From positions 171,472-235,471 of the forward strand of contig JBBCJX010000006.1 of assembly GCA_037189985.1 (NCBI GenBank): 64,000 nt of DNA, written 5' to 3'. The translations under genes and the position numbers were made by a program. Shown here in pieces: positions 1-8,504 of this stretch. The DNA comes from UBA2031 sp037189985. GTDB lineage: Bacteria > Pseudomonadota > Gammaproteobacteria > Pseudomonadales > Moraxellaceae. Position 1 is the first letter of the stretch, and each line of letters begins with the position of its first letter. The notes under the pieces are model-generated. The model saw nothing but the letters and a program-made list of their open reading frames with translations. It searched no databases and was not told the origin of the DNA.

Positions 1-846
1 GGCAATCGCCCGCATTTCGTCACGACCGTGCACGGACTGCATTCGGTCAGTCCCTATAGTGCCATCATGGTGAAAGGGGAAAAGGTGATTGCCGGCTCAA
101 ATACCGTACGCCGCTACATCACCGGGAATTACCCTCAATGCCCGCCGGAGTGCGTACGCCTGATTCCCGAAGGCGTGGACCCGGCCGAGTTTCCCTACGG
201 CTACCAGCCTACGCCGGCATGGCTGGCGCAATGGCGACAGGACTTCCCAGAACTGTCAGGCAAGACGGTACTGGCCCTGCCTGGGCGCCTGACCCGCCTC
301 AAAGGCCATGCCACCTTCATCCGGTTGATTGCCGCACTGCTCGAACAGTACCCCGAGGTGCACGGACTGATCGTGGGCGGAGCCGAAGCCGGCAAAGAAG
401 ACTATCAACACGAACTGGTCCGTCTCGTGGCCGATACCGGCCTTGCAGGCAATATCAGCTTCACCGGGCATCGCAGCGACATTCGCGAGGTCATGAGCCA
501 GTGCGACCTTGTGTTCTCCCTGTCCACCAAGCCTGAAACCTTCGGACGCACCGTGCTGGAAGCCATCAGGCTAGGCAAGCCTGTCATGGGCTGGGATGTC
601 GGTGGCGTGGGTGAAATCCTCGCCGCCTGTTATCCCGGGGGACGCATCTCGCCGGAAGGCGATGAAAAGCACCTGCTCGCCATCGCGCAGCAATGGCTGG
701 GCACGCGCGACCGGCCGCCCCCCAGCACGCACTTCCTGCTTTCGACCATGTGCGACCAGACCCTTGGGCTTTATGCCGAACTGGCCGGAGCCGCGCATAC
801 GACCCCTTCATCAGCAACATCAGAATCAACAGGGAGCACGCCATGA
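1..846 (+). CDS. Glycosyltransferase family 4, 3' part of gene
   Basis: This is the 3' part of a gene that begins upstream of the window. The frame is open from base 1 (G-N-R-P-H-F-V-T-T), so the internal GTG at base 28 is not needed as a start. About 281 residues are visible. They include the GT-B C-terminal half: a donor-loop motif LPGRLTRLKGH near residue 93 and the E-x7-E signature ETFGRTVLE near residue 180, both typical of GT4 retaining transferases. The stop overlaps the next ATG by 4 bp (ATGA), so the two genes are translationally coupled. Donor and acceptor cannot be told from the sequence; the context suggests LPS or other surface glycan assembly at the cytoplasmic face of the inner membrane. 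Confidence 0.85.
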   Translation, partial: GNRPHFVTTVHGLHSVSPYSAIMVKGEKVIAGSNTVRRYITGNYPQCPPECVRLIPEGVDPAEFPYGYQPTPAWLAQWRQDFPELSGKTVLALPGRLTRLKGHATFIRLIAALLEQYPEVHGLIVGGAEAGKEDYQHELVRLVADTGLAGNISFTGHRSDIREVMSQCDLVFSLSTKPETFGRTVLEAIRLGKPVMGWDVGGVGEILAACYPGGRISPEGDEKHLLAIAQQWLGTRDRPPPSTHFLLSTMCDQTLGLYAELAGAAHTTPSSATSESTGSTP

Positions 847-1889
847 GCGACCGCCTGCGCATCGTACAGATACTAGGCACGCCCGAAGGCCGCCAGGGCG
901 GACTGGAGCGACACACGCTGGACCTCTGTGGGGAACTGGCAAAACGTCATGAAGTCCACCTTATCGCCGACCCCGGTTTCCTGCCCCAGAAGCCGGAGGA
1001 TGTACATTTCCACCCGGTCGACTTCCGCCAGAGCCGCTGGAATCCGCGGCTCTACCTGCAGATATTCAGGCTGGTCCGCCAGTTGCAGCCTGATCTCGTG
1101 CATGCACAAGCCGGCAAGGCCGCTGCCATCTGGAGCAATTTGCGTTGGCTGTTTCCCGGCCTACCCTCGCTGGGCAGCCAGCATCTCGACCACAACACCA
1201 AGCCTTACCGCCGCCTCGACCACATGATCACGGTCAGCAGCTTTCTGGCCACCCGCCATCCCGCAGGCTTCGCCACGCCCGTCCACAACGGCCTGCGCCT
1301 TCCCGAAATGCTGAGCGCCGAAGAGCGCCAGCAACTCCACAAGGAACTGCTGGGCAACCATGAAGGGCCTTTGCTGGTAACCGTCGGACGACTGGATGCG
1401 CAAAAGGGCTATGACGTCCTGCTCAAGGCCATGCCCGGTATCCCGGGCCATTTGCTGATTGTCGGCGAAGGCAATGATCGAGCGCTGCTAGAAGGCCTGA
1501 TCCGGGACCTGAGGCTCTCGGACAAGGTCACGCTGCTGGGCTGGCGCCAGGACATTCCGCGCCTGCTCCAAGTTGCCGATCTTTGTGTCATCTCCTCGCG
1601 CAGCGAGGGCTTCCCGCTGGTCATGATAGAGGCCCTGCATGCAGGTGCCCCCATCGTCTCCACCGATGTCAGCGGTGTCCGCGAAATCGTGCCACCCGAC
1701 CTGCTCGTGCCAGTGGAGGATGTGGCGGCCCTGCATGAAAAACTGGCCATGGCCGTCACTCGCCTGCCGGAACTGCTGGAGCGCTTCCAGCCGATTTTCG
1801 CGCACGCACGCAGCGAGCTGACCCTAGCCGGCATGACCCGGAACACCGAGGCCGTCTACCGGAAACTGCTGGCACGACCCGCTCCGTGA
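843..1889 (+). CDS. Glycosyltransferase family 4
   Basis: A 348-residue GT-B glycosyltransferase. The N-terminal acceptor domain shows a shortened LGTPEGRQGGLERHT loop, the hinge region carries TVGRLDAQKGYD, and the donor domain has the E-x7-E motif EGFPLVMIE followed by VSTDVSGVREIV, all GT4 features. I chose the ATG at 843 because it overlaps the stop of the upstream transferase (ATGA) and because homology-like sequence begins there; a longer frame from 693 would run inside the upstream gene. It probably adds a sugar to a lipid-linked glycan or LPS core. The specific sugar is unknown. A 93-bp gap with a weak inverted repeat separates it from gmd. Confidence 0.85.
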   Translation: MSDRLRIVQILGTPEGRQGGLERHTLDLCGELAKRHEVHLIADPGFLPQKPEDVHFHPVDFRQSRWNPRLYLQIFRLVRQLQPDLVHAQAGKAAAIWSNLRWLFPGLPSLGSQHLDHNTKPYRRLDHMITVSSFLATRHPAGFATPVHNGLRLPEMLSAEERQQLHKELLGNHEGPLLVTVGRLDAQKGYDVLLKAMPGIPGHLLIVGEGNDRALLEGLIRDLRLSDKVTLLGWRQDIPRLLQVADLCVISSRSEGFPLVMIEALHAGAPIVSTDVSGVREIVPPDLLVPVEDVAALHEKLAMAVTRLPELLERFQPIFAHARSELTLAGMTRNTEAVYRKLLARPAP

Positions 1890-1895
1890 GACCGA

Positions 1896-1925
1896 GGCCA
1901 GACACATGAGAAACTGTATCTGGCC
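1896..1925 (+). other. Weak inverted repeat between GT4 gene and gmd
   Basis: Seven-base arms GGCCAGA (1896-1902) and TCTGGCC (1919-1925) flank a 16-nt loop just after the GT4 stop. There is no T-run, so it is at best a weak terminator or RNA-stability element. The remaining gap up to gmd shows a poor promoter match (TTGCCC, 16 bp, TAAAAG) that I do not count. Confidence 0.3.
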
Positions 1926-1982
1926 CCTAAAGCTTGGCATCATTGCCCCCTGATTTTCAGCAAATAAAAGACTGGATAACCC

Positions 1983-3101
1983 ATGAAAAAGGCGCTTATC
2001 ACCGGCATCACGGGGCAAGACGGCTCCTACCTGGCCGAGCTCCTGCTGGAAAAGGGCTACGAAGTGCACGGCATCAAGCGCCGTGCCTCCCTGTTCAACA
2101 CCGAGCGCATCGACCATCTCTACCAGGACCCGCATGTAGACAACCGCAAGCTGGTCCTGCACTACGGCGATCTTTCCGATTCCTCCAACCTGACGCGCAT
2201 CCTGCAGGAAGTGCAGCCGGACGAGGTCTACAACCTGGGCGCGCAGTCGCATGTGGCCGTGTCCTTCGAATCACCGGAATACACCGCCGACGTGGATGCC
2301 ATGGGCACGCTGCGCCTGCTGGAAGCCATACGCCTGCTGGGCCTGGAAAAGAAAACCCGCTTCTACCAGGCCTCCACCTCCGAGCTCTACGGCCTCGTGC
2401 AGGAAATCCCGCAGAAGGAAACCACGCCTTTCTATCCGCGCAGCCCCTATGCCGTGGCCAAGCTCTACGCCTACTGGATCACCGTGAACTACCGCGAGTC
2501 CTACGGCATGTATGCCTGCAACGGCATCCTCTTCAATCACGAATCACCGCGCCGCGGCGAAACCTTCGTGACGCGCAAGATCACGCGCGGCCTCGCCAAT
2601 ATTGCCCAAGGCCTGGATAAGTGCCTGTACATGGGCAATATGGATGCGCTTCGCGACTGGGGCCATGCCAAGGACTATGTGCGCATGCAGTGGATGATGC
2701 TGCAGCAGGACAAGCCCGAAGATTTCGTCATCGCCACCGGCGTGCAGTACTCGGTGCGCGACTTCATACGCAAGAGCGCGGCCGAGCTGGGCGTGAGCCT
2801 GGAATTCCGCGGCCAGGGCGTGGATGAAGCGGCCGTGGTCACCGCCGTCGCCGGCGACAAGGCACCGGCGCTGAAGGCCGGCGATGTCATCGTGAAAGTG
2901 GACGCCCGCTATTTCCGCCCCGCCGAAGTGGAAACCCTGCTGGGCGATCCCGCCAAGGCCAAGGAAAAACTCGGCTGGGTGCCGGAAATCACCCTGGATG
3001 AAATGGTGCGTGAAATGGTGGCGCACGATCTGGAAAAAGCCCGCCGCCACGCCCTGCTGAAAACCCACGGCTACGATGTGGCCGTGAGCCGCGAGAACTG
3101 A
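1983..3101 (+). CDS. gmd: GDP-mannose 4,6-dehydratase
   Basis: Converts GDP-D-mannose to GDP-4-keto-6-deoxymannose, the first committed step to GDP-L-fucose (and GDP-rhamnose or perosamine). The 372-residue length is normal. The NADP-binding glycine motif GITGQDGS lies at residues 8-15, and the short-chain dehydrogenase triad is visible as T132 with E134 (STSELYG), Y156 and K160 (YAVAK). The family signature NHESPRRGETFVTRKI follows. The ATG at 1983 is preceded by a modest GGA. The next gene, fcl, starts 5 bp after the stop, and manC then overlaps fcl, so gmd-fcl-manC form one GDP-fucose operon. The mannose-1-phosphate supply (phosphomannomutase) is not in the window. Confidence 0.97.
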   Translation: MKKALITGITGQDGSYLAELLLEKGYEVHGIKRRASLFNTERIDHLYQDPHVDNRKLVLHYGDLSDSSNLTRILQEVQPDEVYNLGAQSHVAVSFESPEYTADVDAMGTLRLLEAIRLLGLEKKTRFYQASTSELYGLVQEIPQKETTPFYPRSPYAVAKLYAYWITVNYRESYGMYACNGILFNHESPRRGETFVTRKITRGLANIAQGLDKCLYMGNMDALRDWGHAKDYVRMQWMMLQQDKPEDFVIATGVQYSVRDFIRKSAAELGVSLEFRGQGVDEAAVVTAVAGDKAPALKAGDVIVKVDARYFRPAEVETLLGDPAKAKEKLGWVPEITLDEMVREMVAHDLEKARRHALLKTHGYDVAVSREN

Positions 3102-3106
3102 GCGCC

Positions 3107-4090
3107 ATGCCGCACGCCCCTCTGAACACGCAGGCAAAATACTATGTGGCCGGCCATCGCGGCATGGTGGGCTCGGCCATCGTGCGCCAGCTGCAGGCGC
3201 AGGGCTGCCGCCACATCATCACGCGCACGCATGCCGAGCTGGATCTCACCCGCCAGCAGGCCGTGCAGGATTTCATGCAGGCCGAAAAGCCTGACGTGGT
3301 GATACTCGCCGCCGCCAAGGTGGGCGGCATACACGCCAACAACAGCTACCCGGCCGAATTCATCTACGACAACCTGATGATGGAAGCCAACGTCATCCAC
3401 CAGGCCTTCGCGGCCGGCGTGAAGAAACTGCTTTTCCTTGGCAGCTCCTGCATCTATCCGCGCCTGGCACCGCAGCCCATGCCGGAACACTGCCTGCTGA
3501 CCGGCACGCTGGAAGCCACCAACGAGCCCTATGCCATCGCGAAAATCGCCGGCATCAAGCTCTGCGAATCCTATAACCGCCAGTACGGCACGGATTACCG
3601 CTCGGTGATGCCCACCAATCTCTACGGCACCAACGACAATTTCCATCCCGAGAACAGCCATGTGCTGCCCGCGCTGATGCGCCGCTTCCACGAAGCCGCA
3701 CAAAACGGCGCCGACGTGGTGACGATATGGGGTACGGGCACGCCCATGCGCGAATTCCTGCATGTGGACGACATGGCCGCCGCCTCGCTCTTCGTGCTGG
3801 GCCTGGATGCAAAGACCTATACGGAAAACACCGAGCCCATGCTCTCGCACATCAATGTCGGCACCGGCAGCGACGTGACCATACGCGAGCTGGCCGGGAA
3901 AATTGCTGCCGTTACCGGTTTCAAGGGCCGCATCGAATTCGACACCAGCAAGCCCGACGGCACGCCACGCAAGCTCATGGACGTGTCACGCCTGGCGCGC
4001 ATGGGCTGGACCGCCACGATTCCACTTGAAGAGGGCCTGCGCAGCACCTATGCCTGGTTCCTCGAACACGGCAAGGACATGCGCCAATGA
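3107..4090 (+). CDS. fcl: GDP-L-fucose synthase (epimerase/reductase)
   Basis: Catalyses 3,5-epimerisation and NADPH reduction of GDP-4-keto-6-deoxymannose to GDP-L-fucose. The 327 residues carry the Rossmann motif GHRGMVGSA at 16-24, the catalytic SSCIYP segment (S113, C115) and the Y142-x3-K146 pair in YAIAK, matching the known family layout. It sits 5 bp after gmd and overlaps manC by 4 bp, so the three are co-expressed. Together with the GT10 gene at 8505 it implies fucose is put into a surface glycan. The product could not be a GDP-rhamnose reductase (RMD), which lacks this SSC motif. Confidence 0.96.
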   Translation: MPHAPLNTQAKYYVAGHRGMVGSAIVRQLQAQGCRHIITRTHAELDLTRQQAVQDFMQAEKPDVVILAAAKVGGIHANNSYPAEFIYDNLMMEANVIHQAFAAGVKKLLFLGSSCIYPRLAPQPMPEHCLLTGTLEATNEPYAIAKIAGIKLCESYNRQYGTDYRSVMPTNLYGTNDNFHPENSHVLPALMRRFHEAAQNGADVVTIWGTGTPMREFLHVDDMAAASLFVLGLDAKTYTENTEPMLSHINVGTGSDVTIRELAGKIAAVTGFKGRIEFDTSKPDGTPRKLMDVSRLARMGWTATIPLEEGLRSTYAWFLEHGKDMRQ

Positions 4091-5508
4091 GCATTCTTCC
4101 CGTCATCATGGCCGGCGGTTCCGGCACCCGCCTGTGGCCGCTGTCGCGCGAGCTGCATCCCAAGCAGTTCCTCACCCTGCCGGGGCAGACGCAGTCCATG
4201 CTGCAGACCACCGTGGCCCGCCTCAAGGGCCTCAGCGATGCCAATCCGCTGGTGATCAGCAATGAAGCGCACCGTTTCATCGCTGCAGAACAGCTGCGCC
4301 GCATGAACAGGCTCAAGGGCAACATCCTGCTCGAACCGGTGGGCCGCAACACGGCACCCGCCATCGCGCTGGCCGCGCTGACGGCAACGCGCGAGGGTGC
4401 CGATCCGGTGCTGCTGGTGCTGGCGGCCGATCACGTGATCAACGACACCGCCGCCTTCCAGGCCGTGGTGAAAAAAGCGCTGCCGCTGGCCGAGGCCGGC
4501 CGTCTTGTGACCTTCGGCATCGTGCCCACCGCGCCGGAAACCGGCTATGGCTATATCCGTCGCGGCGAGACGCTGGCGGATGGCGCTTATGCCGTCGCCG
4601 CCTTCGTGGAAAAACCCGATCTCGCCACGGCGGAAAAATACCTGGCCTCGGGCGAGTACGACTGGAACAGCGGCATGTTCCTCTTCCGCGCCAGCGCCTA
4701 CCTGAAAGAACTGCAGGCCCACCGCCCCGACATCCTCGATGCCTGCCGCAAGGCGCTCGCCACCACGCAGAACGATCTCGACTTCGTGCGCGTGGATGCC
4801 GACGCCTTTGCCGCCTGCCCTTCCGACTCCATCGACTATGCCGTGATGGAAAAGACCGCACAGGCTGCCGTGGTCCCCATGGCCGCCGGCTGGAGCGATG
4901 TCGGTGCCTTTTCCTCGCTCTGGGAAATCAGCACCAAGGACGAAAACGGCAATGCCTTCAACGGCGATGTCTTCGCCATCGACACCCGCAACACCTTCGT
5001 CGACGCGGAAAATGCCCTGGTAGCCACCATAGGCCTCAGCGACACCATCGTGGTGCAGACCAAGGATGCCGTGCTGGTGGCCGCGCGCGACCGTGTGCAG
5101 GACGTGAAGAAGATCGTGGAAAAACTCAAGGCCGAAGGCCGCGGCGAATACAAGCTGCACCGCCAGGTCTACCGCCCCTGGGGCCACTACGACTCCATCG
5201 ATGCCGGCGGCCGCTACCAGGTCAAGCGCATCAGCGTGAATCCGGGCGCCAAGCTTTCCGTGCAGATGCATCATCACCGCGCCGAGCACTGGGTGGTGGT
5301 CTCGGGCACGGCGCGTGTCACGCTGGACGGCGTGGAAAGGCTGCTGGCGGAAAACGAATCCATCTACCTGCCCATAGGCGCCGTGCACGCGCTGGAGAAT
5401 CCGGGCAAGATCCCGCTGGAGCTGATCGAGGTGCAGGTGGGCGCCTATCTGGGCGAAGACGACATCGTGCGCTTTGAAGACCGCTACGGCCGCGCCGACA
5501 GCCAATGA
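4087..5508 (+). CDS. manC: Mannose-1-phosphate guanylyltransferase / mannose-6-phosphate isomerase (type II)
   Basis: Bifunctional enzyme making GDP-mannose and interconverting fructose-6-P and mannose-6-P. The 473-residue length is standard. The N-terminal nucleotidyltransferase domain opens with AGGSGTRLWPLSRELHPKQ and has the FVEKPD motif near residue 176; the C-terminal cupin-type isomerase domain (about residues 350-465) holds the metal-binding stretch QMHHHRAEHWVVV. Start ATG overlaps the fcl stop (ATGA). It feeds gmd. Codon use is like that of gmd and fcl, suggesting the three have stayed together. Confidence is high for the family; whether the isomerase half is active is assumed from the intact histidines. 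Confidence 0.96.
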   Translation: MSILPVIMAGGSGTRLWPLSRELHPKQFLTLPGQTQSMLQTTVARLKGLSDANPLVISNEAHRFIAAEQLRRMNRLKGNILLEPVGRNTAPAIALAALTATREGADPVLLVLAADHVINDTAAFQAVVKKALPLAEAGRLVTFGIVPTAPETGYGYIRRGETLADGAYAVAAFVEKPDLATAEKYLASGEYDWNSGMFLFRASAYLKELQAHRPDILDACRKALATTQNDLDFVRVDADAFAACPSDSIDYAVMEKTAQAAVVPMAAGWSDVGAFSSLWEISTKDENGNAFNGDVFAIDTRNTFVDAENALVATIGLSDTIVVQTKDAVLVAARDRVQDVKKIVEKLKAEGRGEYKLHRQVYRPWGHYDSIDAGGRYQVKRISVNPGAKLSVQMHHHRAEHWVVVSGTARVTLDGVERLLAENESIYLPIGAVHALENPGKIPLELIEVQVGAYLGEDDIVRFEDRYGRADSQ

Positions 5509-5528
5509 CTGAAACGAGGTAAGAACCG

Positions 5529-5921
5529 ATGAGCACTCCCATCCTGATCGAAGTCGGCCCCGGCGAGCTGATCGACAAGATCACCATCCTGGAAATCAAG
5601 GTCGAGCGCATGACCGACGAAGCCAAGCTCAAGAATGTGCGCTACGAGCTGGACGTGCTGAGCAAGGCCCAGCGCGAAGGCATGCAGGACTCGGCCGAGC
5701 TGCGCCGCCTCTGGGCCGAGCTCAAGGCCATCAACGAAGCCCTGTGGGTGATAGAGGACGACATCCGCGACTGCGAAGGCCAGAAGGATTTCGGACCGAA
5801 GTTCATCGAGCTGGCGCGCGCCGTTTACATCACTAATGACAAGCGCGCCGCCGTGAAGAAGCAGATCAATGTGCTGACCGGCTCGGCCATCGTGGAAGAG
5901 AAGTCCTACAAGGAATTCTGA
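5529..5921 (+). CDS. DUF6165 family protein
   Basis: A 130-residue soluble protein of unknown function, without signal peptide or membrane segment. The N-terminal signature EVGPGELIDKITILEIK followed by charged helices and a KFIELARAVYITNDKRA segment fits the DUF6165 family, which I know mainly from LPS and polysaccharide gene clusters. A Shine-Dalgarno GAGGT lies 9 nt before the ATG. It is the last gene of the gmd-fcl-manC unit, 20 bp after manC and directly followed by an intrinsic terminator, so its job is probably tied to GDP-sugar use or glycan assembly. It has no recognisable catalytic motif; a helical regulatory or scaffolding role is only a guess. Confidence 0.75.
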   Translation: MSTPILIEVGPGELIDKITILEIKVERMTDEAKLKNVRYELDVLSKAQREGMQDSAELRRLWAELKAINEALWVIEDDIRDCEGQKDFGPKFIELARAVYITNDKRAAVKKQINVLTGSAIVEEKSYKEF

Positions 5922-5934
5922 GTCCGGCCCCGAT

Positions 5935-5964
5935 AAAAAAGCCCCGCATCAGCGGGGCTTTTTT
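5935..5964 (+). terminator. Bidirectional intrinsic terminator after the GDP-fucose operon
   Basis: A-run, 7-bp stem GCCCCGC/GCGGGGC with a 4-nt loop (5941-5958), then a T-run. It closes the plus-strand operon and, read the other way, lies just past the GT9 gene that ends at 5975, so it can serve both convergent units. Confidence 0.9.
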
Positions 5965-5974
5965 ATTGAGCGCA

Positions 5975-6898
5975 TCACTGCAGCACCGGTAATCGCGACA
6001 GCACCGCTTCCAGCACTTGTGCCACCGGCAGTTCCTTGAGATCACCCACTTCAATGGCGCAGAAATCCTCGCGCAGGATGCCGGTCTTGGCCGCCGACGT
6101 ATGCGAACCGAAAAGCACGAGGCCGGGACGGCCGAGGCAGGAGGCTACGTGACTGGGACCCGTGTCATTGCCCACCACGAAAGCGGCTCCCTTGATCACG
6201 CCGGCCAGCTGGAACCAGTTGAGGAAAGACTGGTCGGCATGCAGCAGGACCTTGCCGGGAATCGTCTTGCAGAGCTCGATCTCGTCCGGCCCGGGCACCG
6301 TGACCACCTCATGGCCGCGTGCGATCAGCTCGCGCGCCAGGTCGGCGTAATACGGCCAGCGCTTGTGCTGGTGTTTGGCAGCGCAGCCGGGAATCAGCAC
6401 GACATAAGCCGGCCTCACACCGGCGCCGCCCAGATAGGCGCCCATGTCATCGGCCATCCAGGAAACATCCGGGCTGGCCGCATGCTGGGCGGGCACGCCC
6501 GCTGCCGCCAGTTGCAGGGCATAGGCTTCACGGTCCGAAATGCCGGCCGGCCGGTTTGCCACCGCACCCACCCAGGGCAGGCCGGCGAAAATAAGGCGCT
6601 GGTACCAGGACGTGCGGCGGCTGTTCTGCAGGTCGTAGATGCGCGAGAAACCCTCGGCGCGCAACTGCCGCCGTAGCGCCAGGAAGCGTCGCAGGTCCAG
6701 GAAGGGTGCGCGCTCATCCGGCAGCAGGCGGTCGATATCCGGGCAGCGCGTCATGAGCTTGCGGAAAGAAGGTGCCGTCAGCAGGACGATCTCGGCCTGG
6801 CTGTGATGGTGGCGGATATCCCTGAGAGCGCCAGCGGCCTGCACCAGATCGCCGAAGGCACCGTGGCGTATGACCAGAATCTTTTCCTGTACCGACAT
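5975..6898 (-). CDS. Glycosyltransferase family 9 (heptosyltransferase-like)
   Basis: A 307-residue GT-B transferase of the ADP-heptose:LPS heptosyltransferase superfamily. Family features are the N-terminal KILVIRHGAFGDLVQA motif and the C-terminal FVVGNDTGPSHVAS donor-site motif followed by GRPGLVLFGS. I start at the ATG at 6898, preceded by a GGGAG ribosome site, because the frame upstream (to 7117) has no family-like sequence. It lies alone between the GDP-fucose terminator and tviB, on the minus strand. GT9 enzymes act on LPS inner core at the cytoplasmic face; this one could be a true heptosyltransferase or a relative using another sugar. No HldE/GmhB genes lie nearby. Confidence 0.82.
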   Translation of the reverse strand: MSVQEKILVIRHGAFGDLVQAAGALRDIRHHHSQAEIVLLTAPSFRKLMTRCPDIDRLLPDERAPFLDLRRFLALRRQLRAEGFSRIYDLQNSRRTSWYQRLIFAGLPWVGAVANRPAGISDREAYALQLAAAGVPAQHAASPDVSWMADDMGAYLGGAGVRPAYVVLIPGCAAKHQHKRWPYYADLARELIARGHEVVTVPGPDEIELCKTIPGKVLLHADQSFLNWFQLAGVIKGAAFVVGNDTGPSHVASCLGRPGLVLFGSHTSAAKTGILREDFCAIEVGDLKELPVAQVLEAVLSRLPVLQ

Positions 6899-7170
6899 TC
6901 CCGGCTCCCGCTCGCAAAGGCGCCTGAAGCTAGCCATTTCTACGGCAGCAGACAAGCAGTGACGGCGCATAATCACTTTGCTTTCCCGCTTGAAACTGTA
7001 TTCCTTACCTACAGCAGGCAGGCTGTTATCATTCATGCGCCCGCAGGCATCGAAAACCAGAGATAGCTGGCCGCCTGCTTTATAGGAGGCAATCATGTAG
7101 CTGCGGGAGATGCCCAAAAAAATTAAATCAACAACCTCACCAAAGTATAAACACTGGCTTTATTGCGTAT
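6899..7170. other. 272-bp gap between GT9 gene and tviB
   Basis: This gap separates two same-direction minus-strand genes and is clearly richer in A/T than its surroundings, notably 7100-7170. It should hold the GT9 promoter and the end of the tviB transcript. I see no clean promoter, intrinsic terminator or small gene in it. Confidence 0.4.
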
Positions 7171-8466
7171 TTACAAACGCCAACTCGGGAAGCCCTCCCG
7201 CCCCAAGCGCTCTCTGTCAAATGCAGATTTCACATCAATGAACGGAGCACACTGGGAACTCTCGGCCAGCAGAGACAAAGACACGGCCCTGACTGCCTCA
7301 TGCGCTACCGCCGCAACAATAGCATCAATGCGCTTGAGGCTCTGCCAGTCAGGCAGCAGCTTGAGCCCATACTCTTCTTCGGCCTCATGGCCATCAGCAA
7401 CCGGATCCCATACCTGCACCGAGAGGCCGTAATCCTGAAGCTCATTGACGATATCAATGACTTTGCTGTTGCGGATATCAGCGCAGTTTTCCTTGAAGGT
7501 CAGCCCCATCACCAGCACCGTAGCGCCTGGCTGCATACGGCCAGCCTTGATCATCTGTTTCACCGTTTCATGGGCAATATAGGAACCCATGCGATCATTG
7601 ATACGGCGGCCGGCGAGTATCACCTCGGGGTTGTAACCCAGTATCGATACCTTGTGGGTCAGATAATAAGGGTCCACCCCTATACAATGCCCTCCCACGA
7701 GGCCGGGGCGGAAGGGCAGGAAATTCCATTTGGTACCCGCTGCCTCCAGCACCTCCAGGGTATCTATGCCCATGAGGTTAAAGATGATGGCCAGCTCATT
7801 CACCAACGCAATATTTACATCGCGCTGGGTGTTCTCTATGACCTTGGCTGCCTCTGCCACGCGAATGCTGGATGCGCGGTACACACCCGCCTCGACGATG
7901 GACTCATAAAGTGCCGCCACCTGATTGAGCGCATCAGCATCCTCGGCGGCAACAATCTTGATGATGGTTTCGAGTCGATGTACCTTGTCGCCCGGCACGA
8001 TGCGCTCAGGAGAATAACCCAGCCTGAAATCCTGGCCACGTACCTTGCCGGAAATCCTCTCCAGAATGGGGGCACAAACTTCATCGGTGACACCGGGATA
8101 AACCGTTGACTCATAGATCACGATAGCGCCCGCCTTGAGGTTGGGAGCAATTGTTTCCGTGGCCTTGATGACGGGAGTGAGGTCTGGCTGCTTTGCGTTG
8201 TCTATCGGCGTAGGCACTGCAACAACAATATAATCTGCAGCGGCGAGAAGACCTGCATCACTGGTGAAGGACAACTGCTGTGCTGCCGCAAATGCCTCCC
8301 GCTCCATCTCACCCGAAGGATCATATCCATCACGGTAGGCACGTAGTTTGGCCTCACTGATATCAAAGCCCAGCGTTTTGAGTTTTTTCCCAAAAGCCAG
8401 GGCCAAGGGCAAACCTACATAGCCCAAACCAACAACAGCAACGGTTTTGTTAGAAAGCTCAGACAT
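7171..8466 (-). CDS. tviB: UDP-N-acetyl-hexosamine 6-dehydrogenase, TviB/WbpO type
   Basis: Oxidises C6 of UDP-GlcNAc or UDP-GalNAc with NAD to the uronic acid. The 431-residue protein has the UDPGDH layout: N-terminal NAD domain with VGLGYVGLPLA, then ITVPTPI-like VAVPTPIDNAKQPDL, the central AEAAKVIENTQRDVNIAL helix, and the catalytic-cysteine loop PGLVGGHCIGVDPYYL. Wording of these motifs is closest to TviB of Vi antigen. I start at 8466 (MSELSNK) by family alignment; an upstream ATG at 8490 adds eight unlikely residues. It is divergent from the GT10 gene, only 38 bp apart. No TviC-like 4-epimerase is in the window, so the sugar may be GlcNAcA or, if the epimerase lies elsewhere, GalNAcA. 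Confidence 0.9.
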   Translation of the reverse strand: MSELSNKTVAVVGLGYVGLPLALAFGKKLKTLGFDISEAKLRAYRDGYDPSGEMEREAFAAAQQLSFTSDAGLLAAADYIVVAVPTPIDNAKQPDLTPVIKATETIAPNLKAGAIVIYESTVYPGVTDEVCAPILERISGKVRGQDFRLGYSPERIVPGDKVHRLETIIKIVAAEDADALNQVAALYESIVEAGVYRASSIRVAEAAKVIENTQRDVNIALVNELAIIFNLMGIDTLEVLEAAGTKWNFLPFRPGLVGGHCIGVDPYYLTHKVSILGYNPEVILAGRRINDRMGSYIAHETVKQMIKAGRMQPGATVLVMGLTFKENCADIRNSKVIDIVNELQDYGLSVQVWDPVADGHEAEEEYGLKLLPDWQSLKRIDAIVAAVAHEAVRAVSLSLLAESSQCAPFIDVKSAFDRERLGREGFPSWRL

Positions 8467-8504
8467 AAAGAAAAACCCTTGGCCGTCCATACAGGAGCAG
8501 CAGA

